From assembly GCA_012064385.1 (NCBI GenBank), contig QRDG01000348.1, positions 37,989 through 101,988 of the forward strand: a stretch of 64,000 nucleotides of DNA, in the 5' to 3' direction. Position numbers and translations under genes: made by a program. The notes beneath the pieces are model-generated. The model was given only the letters and a program-made list of their open reading frames with translations. It did no database searches and had not been told where the DNA came from. Origin of the DNA: Puccinellia tenuiflora. Lineage: Eukaryota > Streptophyta > Magnoliopsida > Poales > Poaceae. This document shows, piece after piece, positions 22,746 through 35,539 of this stretch; position 1 is the stretch's first letter, and every line of letters starts with the position of its first letter.

Positions 22746-25700
22746 TTACATGAACCCTAGCTGGGTGAGATCGTCGTCCGGGATCTCCAGGCCTCCCGAG
22801 AAGTCAAAGTCCTGCAGCGCACCGTCGTCGAGGCCCTCAGTGAACCACGCGCCGATGTCGTTGCCCTCCGGCACGTCCAGGATGTCATCCACCATCTGGT
22901 CCATCCCCGGCAGCGTGCCAGCATCCCTCATGGGTGGTTCTTGCTGCGCGACGGCGACGACGCTGTTCCTGACCGGGTGTTGGACCGGGTGGATGGGTTT
23001 TAGGCTCGGAGGAGGGTTCGCCGCCGTCCACTCCTGGGAGTACTCCCGCGGGGACGGCGATGGGAGGCTCGACGGTGGCGGGTCCGTGGTTACTCTGCCG
23101 AGGACGTTCCCAGACGTCGACAACTGCGCCAGCTTCTGCTTCGGCTTCATCTTGGTCTTGCGCTCGTTGCTGTTCCTTCCGCCACCTGATGAGTTGCGGC
23201 CTGATTTGGAGCTCGAGTTCTTGGCAGCGGACCCGTCCCTGTCCCTATCTCTCTCGCTCTTTTTCAGCTTTGTGCTACCTGCAAATTAAAGAATTGACAC
23301 AAAGTTGGAATAACTCTTGAGGAAAGAGTTCCGACGAAACCACCATGTACTACGGATCCTACTTCTCCTGAACTAATGTGGATGCCAAAGAGTGCTAGAA
23401 ATACCTTGGCTCAATGGGCTTCTGTCAAGCTTTACATTCTTCAGCCTGTCTGCAGATCCTGGAGTGCCACCTGCAGCACAACAAGGCGGATTATGTCGGA
23501 AGCTCTTACCACATAACCTGTCAAGTAAATAGGTGGGGTTTGTGTGGCTTGTTTTGACATATCCACAGCTGCGTGTGCATTACCGTCAGCTGCCTCGCTC
23601 TTCGGCAAAGGCGCAGACAGCACACTCCAAAGGAAAGGCTCTCTGAAGCAGCTTTTCTCCGTTTCCTCAAATTTCTGGCACCGGGCAAGCGTTCGCTTGG
23701 CAAAAGCCAATGCAAGCTGCTTTGCAGCCTTACTGGCCGCTTTACTGAGGCCACCCTTATGGCTAGAACTACCCCGACCGCCCTGTGAAAGAGCTCAAGG
23801 TTAAGAAGGTTGCTACTTGTATTGGTTATTGAAGAGGTAAAACAAAATTAAAAAATACCGTAGAAACAAGTAACACTGAAAACTAACCAACAGTAATTTT
23901 CCTGGTTATACAGAACAGACTAACAGAGTGCCAGGTTAATGTAATCTCAAAAGTGAAATATTTAGGCCCAAACATTGCTGGTATCAACTAAACCTATTCC
24001 TACGGGAAACAGGGACATCACATCACCCACCTATGTTGTCGAGAAAAGTCAGGACAGGAAACATATGGGAAACAGGACACCTGAATCACCCAATTTCTAG
24101 CACTAACAAAAAGTAAGCAGTAATGTAACTAAGAGAATATTCAGCTACCAGCAGTTTTTTGTATGCCCTCTCTACTAATTTGTTCATCGCGTGTTGCTCC
24201 AGGCTCCTGTAAAACAAGCTTTTGGAATTAGATGCTGTAATAGCTTACACTCAGTTTAAAAAAAAACTAGAACATACGTAGAACCACCAATACCTCTCCT
24301 CCATGTTTTTAGTATTTCGAATTGCCTTTTCTAGCTTATTTAATTCGCACTTCTTTTGGTTCACCTAAAACAGGTAGAGAAACATGCATGTTGATTAGAA
24401 AAGTATATTCATTTCCTAGAAAATAGTGCAAGCTACACAAGTACTCTTTATAAGAAATATGCCAAATTGAATGTTGAACAAAAAGATACATTTTTTCCAT
24501 TAAATGATTGATTTTTTTCTAGTTTTTAAAGCATTAAACATGGCACATCTTACATGAATGCAGGTGTTTCCAAAAAAAACTGCTGTAAATCCAAAGCCAA
24601 AAGGAACATATGAAAAAAAAGGATATAGATGGCACAGAATTTGTTGAGGTGCACTGCATAATCTCAGTTGGTATAATGCTTCCAAATGACAGACTATGTG
24701 GGACTGTTTCAGACTGATTCAAACTATTCTTACAGAATTGCTTAGTTGACGAATGGGCACTACCCAAGCTATGCAATATTTTCTGTATTCAAATAGGCCC
24801 AAAAAATAGTGAATTACTGGACCTAGCTTATCCGTCAAACTCTGCTGTTGGTGACACTATTTTCGGTATTTTTTAGTATATCAGATGAGAAACACCAACT
24901 TCTTCACAATTGATATTGCGGTACCAAGCAATTCCACCATAATAATCTCACTACTTCAGCTTGAAGCGTAGATCACAAGTTCTAGAACTACTAATACATA
25001 TGCCAGTTTAGTATGATCTAGTTGCCACGATAAACGAAACGATAATCAGTTAAATATTATTATCCAAATCATTCGCTGAGTTTAACAAAAACTGAATAAC
25101 CACCTGGTCAAAGAGTCTTTTCTGCAGCTCCAAAATAACTTTATTGATATCCTCATCCTCTCCCTCATCCAGCTCGGGCTGCAATCAGAACAAATATTGC
25201 CATGATATTTGAGTTAACAAGGAGACATAAGAAATCACAGGCAATGATTGAAAACAATGAGGTGGTTTATGATGCATCTGTTTCTAAAGGATGATGAAAC
25301 TATGTTTGCAGCTGGTTCATCTTAGAGGAGCATACAATGCGAAACAACGGTCAATACTCACACTACTGATCAGTGATCAACACCCAACAAACCGCACCCC
25401 CTCAAGTGTCAAATTCATGTCCTGTTTTCAGCCCAGATCATGTGCATACTTCCAAAATTTGCCAGTTTTCTAGTTGAAGTAATTGGTATACACACTTATG
25501 TCATGTTAATACTGTATTGATGATATCTTTTCAGTTCCTAAGCAAACGAAAAGAAAAATGGAAAATAATAACACAGTTTACTGCAACCACATAAGAAACA
25601 TAAGATCTTGAATACCAGAACACTAAGAATCATCTATGATCTGGATAGTCATGTTTCACACTATTTGAGAAGATTGAGAAATCCAGGCATGTTTATTATA

Positions 25701-28700
25701 AATAACTACATGACAAAAAGTGATCTTCAAATTGACAAACTTATCATGAATACAGGGGGTTTTACTTTTTAGGAACCATACCATCTCTGGAAAAATGTCA
25801 ATACTGTGCAACTCAACCAAAGTCCTGTCATGCAAAGACATCTGTGCATACTGATATCCATATAATGGTAAAGATAAATCTTTTCCAGGAGCTTGATACT
25901 GCTGTGAAATATGTGGTATGGATCCATGCGAAGAGCCATTTTCAGGGTACACCATAACATTTACCCCGTCTGATATATTCTCACTGCAAACTGAATTTTG
26001 ACTATATGAGCCCCTCAAATTGCTGGAAGCTGCGAAACCATTGGAGATGCTGTTATATACTGAGTTACTGCTTGAATGCTTGAAATCAGCGCACATCCCA
26101 AAACTGGATTCTACTGTCATAGCTCCAAATTCAACTGTGGCAGCAGGAGGAAGGAAGTCATTTGGGAACTCAAGAAGTATATCTCCTTGCACACCATTAG
26201 ACTCGGAAAAATCATCGACATCTTCAACAATTAAAGCAGAGAGCAGTCTGCTTGTCAGGGGAGCCATTTCTCCAAATATTCCTTGCCCCTTGGCCTTTTG
26301 AGATGCGTTGCTGTGATTCTCGCCATTATAAGACAAAATGTCTACAGGTTCTCTTGGTCCAATACCATTTGCTTCACTTTGATCCAGCAATACAGAAGAA
26401 TTAGACGGATGCAGAACCTGGAAATGCTCTCCCTGCGGATGAAAATAATATGTGCAACAAGGTTATCAAACTCAGATCTTTGCAGTTCACAAGAGACATA
26501 TAAAGGAATGCAGAAGTTGAGGATTTCTTGAAAACATCTTGCATGATAAGGGTAGGGGAGTAGCGGACGGGGAAAGTACCGTTGATGATGGGCCATTATA
26601 GTTAGTTGATACACTTAACTTATCTTCATCGTGCATATTAGACATGCCCATCTCAATCTCTTCCAAAAATGTAATCTGACCAGAGACTCATGTAAGTGAT
26701 AGTTCACCCCAACAAGATAATAGGTCCATTCTATGAACTTTTAAGGCAAATAAAATCCAACCTGGTTTTTTAAGAAGGACAAATCTTCAGAGCGGATGAA
26801 AGTAAGCATTGGTTCTATCTTCTTCCAAAAAGGGCCAGCATATGCACCAACTGCAGAAAAGAATAAGGAATCCATCAATCATGAAACATAAAATCAAACT
26901 CTTTGCAGCGCAATAAGATAACTATAAATCTATAATACGTGTAACTGCGCACCAATAGCACCACGTGCAGCATTTGCAGCAGCTAGAAGTTCTTCTCGGT
27001 CATCTTCTGATTCACCTACAACAGATGGTTTAGCGTCAAGATCAACTTTCAGGAAAAAAAAATCCCAGGGGTATTCAATGGTAAATTAAAAAGTTTATCA
27101 GCAGACCTGTATTATCCATTGACCCACAATTCAGAATTTCTGGTTGTCGAGATGATGCTTTGCGGTCTGAACCTTTCTTTGTTGGAGGACGGCCTAACTT
27201 ACTGCACCAAATTAAAGATCATAAGTTTCAGAAGCAAAAAATAAATGTGTTCAAATGGAATTCAGTCAGTAAGCACCTTTCATTCTTTTCAGATACAGGT
27301 CTTACGCTCTTCACCAACTTTCTCGTTTCGGTGTTGTCCAACTTCTCTTTTGGTATGGATGATCCTTTAACATGCATAGTGCCTCTTCCGCTCCTCCCTT
27401 GACGACGAATGCTACTATCTTCAAGTTCTTCTTTCAACGGAATCCTGCTTTTCTTGGACGAGAAAATTAAATCTGTTCCAGCATGAGCTGAATTTGTCCC
27501 CTCATTCTCAAAGTCACCACTATTTGTGAGTTTATCCTTACTCCTGTGTTCGGTGGCAACAGACCCTTCACTTTCTGAATGACAAGCTGGAGATGTAACA
27601 TTATCCATTCTAGATACAGCTTGTGAACTATTGCTAGCTGCACCCCTTGGAAGTATAAGGCCAGGTGTTTCTAAAGCTGGCCTAACTGCAACATCAATTG
27701 GTGATCCTTCAGAGAGAGGCTCGTCAAAATTCGAAACTGGGGATACAACGTTTGCTCTTCTTGACCTCGACATTTTCTGTGGACGTTGACCCACCCAAGC
27801 AACAGGAGGTGGAGAGGCACTTGCAGCCATAGGACGCTTGCGATTTGTGGTGCTTCCCAAGGGTGAGGCTTTATTAGTGCTTGGTGCTTCTTCCCACTCA
27901 TCCATTCCACCAGCTGAGCGTAGCAAAGTAGATGATGAGTGAATGCCTACAAGCGAACTGGTTCGTGGTGCTCTGCATGCTTTACCCTTGGTCACGGGAC
28001 TTAAGGTTCCAGGTTGCATATCCTCAGATGCATGTGCCCTGGATTCACGATGGAGGCAAAACATCAGAAGAACAGCACAGCCCATAATTACTCACATGTT
28101 GCAGAAACAACCAAAAAAAACTATATCACGAACTATAGAAGATTTGCAACTACATGCTGATGTGCATATTATCAGAGTACCAGCACTCCAGCAGCAAAAG
28201 GAAGTTTTCAGCCATTAAAATCAGTGTGCCGGTATTACAGAATGTGTCGCAACAATAATGACACCAAACAAACAATGCTTACTTGTTTCCTTTCACCAAA
28301 ACTCGTTCTTTGTCCAGCCCAGCATGGCGCTCTCTTCTTTCACTCGGAAGAGAGGGGGAATCCATCTCCGTCTTCTGAAGATACCGTGAGCCAGAACTAG
28401 TCTGCTGAGAACTTCCATCCATCTTGCTACCTCCAGATGCTCCAGCAGAAGCACCATGTCTGCCATACAACAATTAAAGGAGGGATAAGATAAGTACCCC
28501 TGAATGCTGACATGGCCTGCCATGGTCATGCACCTTACGGCAACAATCTGAGGCACAGTAAACCTCATACCATGTCTCCATAGTGATTCATTTGAAGCTT
28601 ATGTGGAAAAACTATAAACAGATAACAAAGGTGATGACAATGCACGAATATTACCTAAATGGAAGAGCATCACTAGAACGTCCCCGTACTTCACTGTTTG

Positions 28701-30872
28701 ATCTATGTTGAATTGATGGTTTAACATCTCGGTCAACATCACTGCCTCTACTGAGCATAGTTCCAACAGAACGCTTACGTTTCATTTTTTTCTCCCATCC
28801 TTCACCACCAGGAGCTAGGACTCGTAGTTTGTCTTCTGAAAACCCTGATGTAGCATTGACATTTCTCATGGAACTTTTATCCTTCTCTAAAGGTGGAATT
28901 TTCTCTGTATCTAGCAAAGGAGCTTGCCTTGTAGAAACATTAACACGCCCTTCCAACTGAAATGTGCAGTTAAAGAGTCAAAATAAAAGACAAAAGGTAG
29001 CACTGGGGACACATAATAAGGATGAAATATAGAGGGTGAATAGAGAGAACATGAGGGCATTTGCACCCACTTTTGAAAAAAACATTTAAAACACTTTTAA
29101 AAAATGTCAAAAAAATATGGAAAAAAGTACACGAATACCTCTCACATAACATGTGCACGATACAAAGTTTCGTGAAAAGTTTACTTTTTAGGTTGCCTCC
29201 ACAAAAAAAGAGAAATTTGTGTGACAAATATAGGGCATACATATGACAGATTTTTGTCTTTTTCACACAAGTCAAATAAAAAGTCGTTTCTCCGCAAAAC
29301 TTTCGACGCACACATAGAAACTACAACATGTACGCGTACACATTTTTTCAGAATTTTTGAACATTGCGAAAATGCATTTCCGAACCGGGTGCAAATGCCC
29401 CCATGTTCACCTTTGCATTTCCCTGAAATATACTACTAGTCAAAATACAGAAAAACCTGACATTTGGAAAAAAAAATAAACCAATGAGCGGCAAAAGGGA
29501 AGTCCAGAAAGAAACATGGTATACAATCTTTGCTCACTCTTGACACATCTAGGGAACAGGTTCATTCAAGATTAATCAACCAGACTGTTCTGTCTGCAAA
29601 AAAATTATATTCATGAAACTCAATAGACAACAGTACACCACTGATAGCTGGGCCCTAAGTGCATACTTATCAGCATTACAGAAGTTGTTTACAAAGATTT
29701 GTCATTTAAGATAAGATCACTTCCATGACCTGTTGTTCCATGTGATTTGCACTGAGCAAACTGATATGTCGTGCCAACAACCAGTTCACGCAAATTCATT
29801 TGTTTAGAGTAGTAAAAGCAGAACCTCTAATATGTCCAAACATGACCCAACTAACTACAACAATGGAAACAAAGACATACAGGCGAAATGAGATTGCTGT
29901 GAGTGAAGTAGCAGAGGTACAAACCAAATAGACAACACCGATAGTTGGGCCCTAAGTGCATACTTATCAGCATCACAAATGTTTACAAAGATTTGTCATT
30001 TAAAATAAATCACTTCCGTGACCTGTTGTTGCATGCGATTTGCACACGCTCACTGATATGCCATGCCAAGTACCGGTGCACACGAATTCATTTGTTTAGA
30101 GCAGTAAAAATGGAACCTCTAAATTGTCCAAACCCAAAGTACCAACTCAACTAACTACAACAATAGAAGCAATGGCATAAACTAGGGACTGCTCAAAGCA
30201 TCGGTGAAGTAGCAGAAGTACAAACCCGTGCATCTGCGGTGAGCGACGAGCGGACGCGCTTGCTCATGGTGGCGCTCTTAGCCCTCTCCTCGAGCCGCTG
30301 AACGGGAGCATCCCCGCTGTTCTGAGCGCCCATCCTGAGAGAACCCGACACGCTCAACCGCTCCACGCTGCCGCCCTGGCTGCTCCTCTGCCGGCGGCGC
30401 GTGACGACGTTCTGGTACTTCTCCAGCTTCTGGATGGACTCGTGCAGCGACTTGGCCCTCTCCCTGCACCTCATTTCAGAACCCGTGAGCCACGGAGCAA
30501 TGCAGACGATATTATAAGAGATGCTAGGAGCAGCGTGTACTTGGCCCTGGCCGAGGACTCGGCGACGCCGGCCCGGATCCGCCGGAGCTCCTCGACGACC
30601 GCGGGCGGGAGCTGCGGCTTGCCCTGCGCGAGCGCGAACGGCGGCTCCGAGGAGGAATCCGCGAGCGCGCGCCGCAGTTCCGCGGCGCGCGAGTGCTTGT
30701 GGTCGCCGACGGGGAGCGGCTCGAGCGAGAGGTACTGCGCCAGGGACGGCGGCTCCGTGGACGGCGCCCCCCTCGGCGTGCCCGCGGGGAAGCTGCCCCC
30801 GGCAGCGGCGTCCGGCCTCGAGCTACCTCCTCCTCCTCCTCCCGACATGCCCTCCTCCTCCTGCTGCTTCAC
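22746..30872 (-). CDS. Large plant-specific basic/serine-rich protein of unknown function, 16 exons
   Basis: Minus-strand exons join in frame to about 1270 residues: 30872-30541, 30469-30226, 28956-28655, 28459-28283, 28038-27277, 27201-27107, 27015-26953, 26850-26762, 26675-26580, 26432-25782, 25178-25104, 24364-24294, 24206-24149, 23782-23584, 23470-23405, 23278-22746; all GT-AG. Recognisable family segments are LAQYLSLEPL and ELRRIRAGV near the N-terminus, a QRLEERAK...NKRVRSS-like stretch, KLGRPPTKKGSDRK, and AIVGAYAGPFWKKIEPMLTFI. I believe the family includes Arabidopsis At2g19390 and At4g29790, which have no established function. A helical, charged segment (exons 11-13) may be a coiled coil, and many K/R clusters suggest a nuclear protein. 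An alternative start is Met9 (30848). It lies tail to tail with the decarboxylase gene. Confidence 0.85.
29047..29408. mobile_element. MITE-like element in intron 2 of the large gene
   Basis: 22-bp terminal inverted repeats (GAACATGAGGGCATTTGCACCC at 29047-29068, quoted here as GAACATGAGGGCATTTGC, and its inverse at 29387-29408) match at 21 of 22 positions and enclose AT-rich non-coding DNA. A target duplication is not clear, so the superfamily is left open. Confidence 0.7.
29621..30226. repeat. Tandem duplication of about 300 bp in intron 2, including the 5' splice site region
   Basis: Two adjacent diverged copies, about 29621-29925 and 29926-30226. Each begins AATAGACAACA and contains TGGGCCCTAAGTGCATACTT, and each ends GTGAAGTAGCAG.GGTACAAACC-like. 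The second copy ends exactly at the exon 2 donor, so the donor-proximal sequence occurs twice. Confidence 0.8.
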
Positions 30873-31581
30873 TTCGGCGTCGACCCCGTCGGAGCTACAC
30901 TACATCAAGGCACGGGGGCGGATTCCGCCGGCTCGTGACGGCCAATTCGGCGGGGGAGCGCCCGCAATTGGCCGGATTGCGGGCGGGGAGGTCGGCGGAT
31001 TGGGGGGATTTCGGGCGGGAGGGGAGGAAACCCTAGAAGTGGTCGCCGGCGGCGAGGGGAGCGCGTGTCGGGTTGCGGGTAGAGAGAGGTTTTTTAGGCA
31101 CGAGGGGAAATTCGGATGCTTTGACCCCATGTGTCAATTGGTGTTCTTCACTCTTGAGTGCCAAACTGCCAATCATCATTTCTTTATGCCAAAACGTTTT
31201 TTTGGAAGAAGAAAATAGTGCCAATAAATTTACAAGATGATTTCTTTATCTGAAGGTTTTTATGTTCCTCAGTTTCAAACAGGGTGCGAATGATTCTGAT
31301 GAAGATTAATTGGAAGTTATCAGAGGCACCGCGGCGCCATGTTCGTCGCACCTCAGCTTCCCGCGTGCCGGGCTGGAACTAGACCAGGTTGGTCTGAACC
31401 TGGCGCTGGCCTCCCCCGTCTTCTTCGTTGGGCTAGCTGTGATGGTGTGTGGTTCTTTGCCGCGTAAGAGATCGTGGATGTTGAGGCGGTCTCGGTCTCG
31501 ACGATGGCGCCAGGGTTCTGGGATCGGTGAAAACCCTTGATCGTCTCGATCTCGACGATGATGGTGCGTTGCGTTATTAAA
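30873..31581. other. Upstream region of the large gene plus GC-rich spacer
   Basis: Positions 30873-31100 are GC-rich and would be the 5' leader and promoter of the minus-strand gene. Positions 31310-31560 form a GC-rich patch with no recognised product. Confidence 0.5.
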
Positions 31582-34040
31582 CTAGATGATACCCCCGCAC
31601 GTTGTTGCGGGAATGGAGATATATCTGCGACAACCTGTTAATTTCAGGAATGGAAAAGTATGCATGGCTGCTATATGACTTTTATCATTACAACTTAAAA
31701 CATCATGCAAGATATGCTTGCATTTTAAGCCAGAAGGTCCCATATAGCTTTGATTCGGTCAATACAATTTGGCGGCAGAGGCTCCAATGACATTGGTAGT
31801 CATGCATGTAACTTAGTAGCCTCAGTAAGATGGAACTGCCACAGAAATAGACAGATTTGGATGATGGAACTGCCAGTGAAATAGACAGATTTGGATTTAC
31901 AACTTAAAACATCATGCAAGATATGCTTGCATTTTAAGCCAAAAGGTCCCATATAGCTTTGATTCGGTCAATACAATTTGGCGGCAGAGGCTCCAATGAC
32001 ATTGGTAGTCATGCATGTAACTTAGTAGCCTCAGTAAGATGGAACTGCCACAGAAATAGACAGATTTGGATGATGGAACTGCCAGTGAAATAGACAGATT
32101 TGGATTTAGAAATTACATTGAAATAGACAGATGGGAATCAGATGCAGTCATACGTTCCTAACTAAGGTGCCAACTATACCATTGTACCTGGTACGTGACA
32201 AAATGTCACGAAAAATATTGAAGATGCTTCCGATATGAGCTTTGCTGCTGGTCAATGAGGATTCAGTCTTCCATTTTTTGGAGCACTGAACAATCGATTG
32301 TACAAACTCATCCTTAGTTGCTTTGCTACACAATTACATATATGAAATTGCTTAAGCCTCATTGCTCGGCATGCTCATTTGTTTTCAGTCCATATCCAGT
32401 TGGCTCATATGAGTACTGCGTACTTGAGTACCATATGGAAGTGGTAAACCAATGAAGAACAAAATAGTGAAAGTCAAAGTGGACAACCTAGATATGCAAG
32501 TTGAAGTTATTGCCCTTGAGGAAGATGTCATGTGATAACTGAGAAGGGCATGTGGTTGACGACCGGAATGGAGCGTCTCTGGTCCAGTGAGATAATTAAA
32601 GGCGAAAACAACTACAAACATGCCTCCATTAGTTACTTGTATTTGTTCTGGTGAAGTTGAAGAATGATGAGATAGTGAAGGCTATGATGATCCATCAGTT
32701 TCTAATGAGATGATACTTCCAATATATAAAATAGGTTATTTGCTTCCAAGAAGCTACACAACTGATTGCAAAAAGATTGAACTGCCAACTATGGATCACT
32801 TTGAAATCCTTGAATGTTAAGGGAAGACAGATCTGAATATTCCAAATTTTGAATCATGATCCATGTATTACGATTCGTGAGAAAAACCACTCTTCATGTA
32901 CCAAGGGAACATTGCTTCCTTTTTAGAGCAACGTATGATCATAGATTTCAGCAAGCTCCAAATAAAAAATAATGAAGTAGCATTGTTGAAAGACCAGCAC
33001 CTCCAATTTGTTGCTTCAAAGTATGTAGCAGGGAGGAATTGTAGCAGGAAAATTCAAGTGCGTGCAGCACCTCTTCGTCACACTAACAAAAAAATCCAAA
33101 TGTAAGGCTTCTGATGAAAACCAAATTCAGAGGAAGATGAAATAAAGTACAATTTAAAATTAACAATAAATGGTAAACGTGAGCACATTCCAGGGTGTGT
33201 TCAATCAAGCAAAAGAACAAATGCAAGGATGTTCGTTCAATGGAGATAACTGTACTCAAATGGGGGGTATACGTACCAAAAGGAGCAGTGAAATTAGCCT
33301 TGCGCCCCTGGGTAAGCAGCGAGTAGGGAGCAGTAAGAAGAGACCAGCAGTAAACAGAAGCGACCAGCTAGAAGAACCACGGCGAGTGCTTAGGCGTCCA
33401 AGTCCAACCCGTCGGAACCTGAGAAGCAGCGACCAGGTAGTAAGGACCGCGGCGACTGATTCTGCGTCCAACTCGCCAGACCATAAAGATGAGGAAATCT
33501 AAAACTGTGACAAAAATGGCAACATATGACAGGGAAATCGGAGAAGACGGGACAGGACGGAGTGGCACACCGGCGACGCGAGTATAAGGCAGACGTCCAG
33601 CCGTAATGGAGGACAATGCGTCGATGCAAGAGTGCATGACAAAGTTTATAGGGGAAAAATTCAGCATGAACCTCTCGTATGCCGGTGTCAATTTGTTGTG
33701 CAGCAGTTTCTCGCAGGAATCACGGGGGCGGAAGAAGAGAGAGGTGGTTGTGGACATTGATTGAGAGGAGCGGCCTGTCGGCCGTTGAGAAGATCGACTG
33801 TTTGGTGGAGAAGATGAAGAGGATTGGGCTATTTGGAATGGGCCAGAAGATTGTTGGGCTGGCAGTTTTACATGTCCATAAAAAAACAATTAACGTGGGA
33901 ACAGAAAGGAGATTGGCAGTGAAAATAAACGAAAATAAAAGGAAATATCGGAAAATTGCTGAGGTGTCAGTTTGCTGAGGTGGATAGCCTGCATGTTTAG
34001 AGAAATAGGTAGTGGGGTTGATCTTCTTAGTTATATAGGA
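31582..34040 (-). mobile_element. Candidate non-autonomous Helitron, reverse orientation
   Basis: On the minus strand the element would begin TCCTATATAACTAAGAAG (complement of 34040 down) and end with a hairpin CCCGCA/TGCGGG (31611-31606 and 31599-31594) followed by CTAG at 31585-31582. It sits between a T and an A as Helitrons do (A at 31581, T at 34041 on the plus strand). No helicase gene is present. Gene-like GC-rich patches at about 33250-33480 and 33540-33890 (a minus-strand 173-codon frame) may be captured sequence of unknown origin. Confidence 0.65.
31688..32105. repeat. Near-perfect 209-bp tandem duplication
   Basis: Copy 1 (31688-31896) and copy 2 (31897-32105) both start TTACAACTTAAAACATCATG and differ at very few bases, for example GCCAGAAGG versus GCCAAAAGG. 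It lies inside the reverse-oriented Helitron near its 3' end. Confidence 0.92.
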
Positions 34041-35539
34041 TTTTTTGGGGCGTCACCTTGTAGCTTTGGTACCTTTCGGACCTATTTCGGTGTCACCGAT
34101 GGGCATGCTCAGCTCCTAACTTCACGCTATCGTCGGTATCCTATCTTACACGTCATTTAGTCGTCACTATTTTTGATCCTCCTTGTCCTCTAGCAGCTGG
34201 TGGGTGCAATGCGACAATGTTCGGTGATTTCCCAAGGTGGTGCGGTGTCACCTCTACTAAGTAGTCTTGGGTGCCCGTTGGGGGTGTGGCCTCTCCGAAT
34301 TTATTTTATTTTATTTTTGATCGAGATTTTCTCATGACTATGTATCGGTTCAGCCGTGTGGGTTTATATTTATAAAATGGGGAAAAACCTGGTTTGAGAG
34401 TCAACATGAGTGATGAGACTACTTAAAAACATTTTGTATTGGACAATTGCTAAAAATATGTTAGAGTATATCGATTTCATGGTTGTCAACATCAGCAACC
34501 GTTGACAACGAAAATATGTATTATAGGAATACTAAAAATCATATGGTGGAGAGTCGACCTTCAGGTCTTGTCGCCGCCCCTTTCCTCCCCACTTTCCGGT
34601 GACGCTGCTGACCGACGAGTGGATGGAATAGGTGGATGGCTTTCGTTAGTCTTCGGTTTATGGTTTGTCATGATGGTGTCTGGCTACTTGCCGTTTCGGA
34701 GCGTGCCGTCGGCGTGGGCGAGCGGCGTCGGTCGGCTCTCGGAGCTGAGCTTCTTCGCCATGGTAGCAAGGTGCTGCGAGTGGCCGGGAAGCACAACCTC
34801 GGCGTCTTCGTTAAATAAGCTTGCATCCTTTGGCCATTGGAGAGCTGTGGTGCGCGGCGTTGCTTCTAATCTTCCAACTCGCCAAGTTGGTAACGAAGAG
34901 GAGTTGGCGGTGGTGTCGTGCATCTGCAATTCCAGTGGTCCTGGAGTTGAGATGTCGTGCAAGATTGGAGAACAATCTTGGAAGCCTGAGATTTTGCGGC
35001 CGACCATGAAGACCATCTGGTGATCACCGAACCCAGCGTTGTTTGTCGGCGGCAATCCAACCTCCATGTGGAGGCCCTTCATCGGGTTCGCGACGGCCCG
35101 GAACCAAGTGGTTTCGTCCCCGGTCCCGGCGAGGACGGCCTAAGCTCGAGCTTGCAGATCACCGGCGGAGATGGAGGACCCGATTGCTTAGTTTCAAAAT
35201 TTGTTTAGGGTCTTTTCCAATAGATGATGGGACTTGATTGTAATTGTCGTTTTCCTTGAGGTCCTTTATGCAATTTGTACCTGCTCCGCTTTTAATAAAT
35301 CGTATGGTAGTGGCGAGTATGGGACTATGAGTATGGAGAAGATTGGTAGCTGGTAATGGTCATCATCATTTTCAGGAGATCGATCCATCGCCGGCAGTCG
35401 ATCTTGTCATCGTACGGCTAGAGGTTGCTGTACGGCCCACGGCGTGACGAAGCCTGTCTTTGGTGTGCAAGGAAATTAATGCGGAGACGAAACCTAACTG
35501 AACTCAGACGGACTCGTCGACCGACCCCAGCCCCGATAT
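34041..35539. other. Spacer with GC-rich gene-like patch
   Basis: Positions 34550-35200 are GC-rich with several short overlapping frames on both strands, none showing a domain, and end with an AATAAA (about 35294). This could be a decayed gene or transposon fragment. I support no coding call. Confidence 0.4.

Noticed and set aside
30442..31218. 258-codon plus-strand frame over the start of the large gene
   Set aside because: Antisense shadow of exon 1 and its GC-rich leader; the minus-strand frame splices correctly and matches a known plant family.
34550..35200. Possible gene with several GC-rich frames
   Set aside because: Frames are short, overlap on both strands and show no domain or splice pattern I could support.
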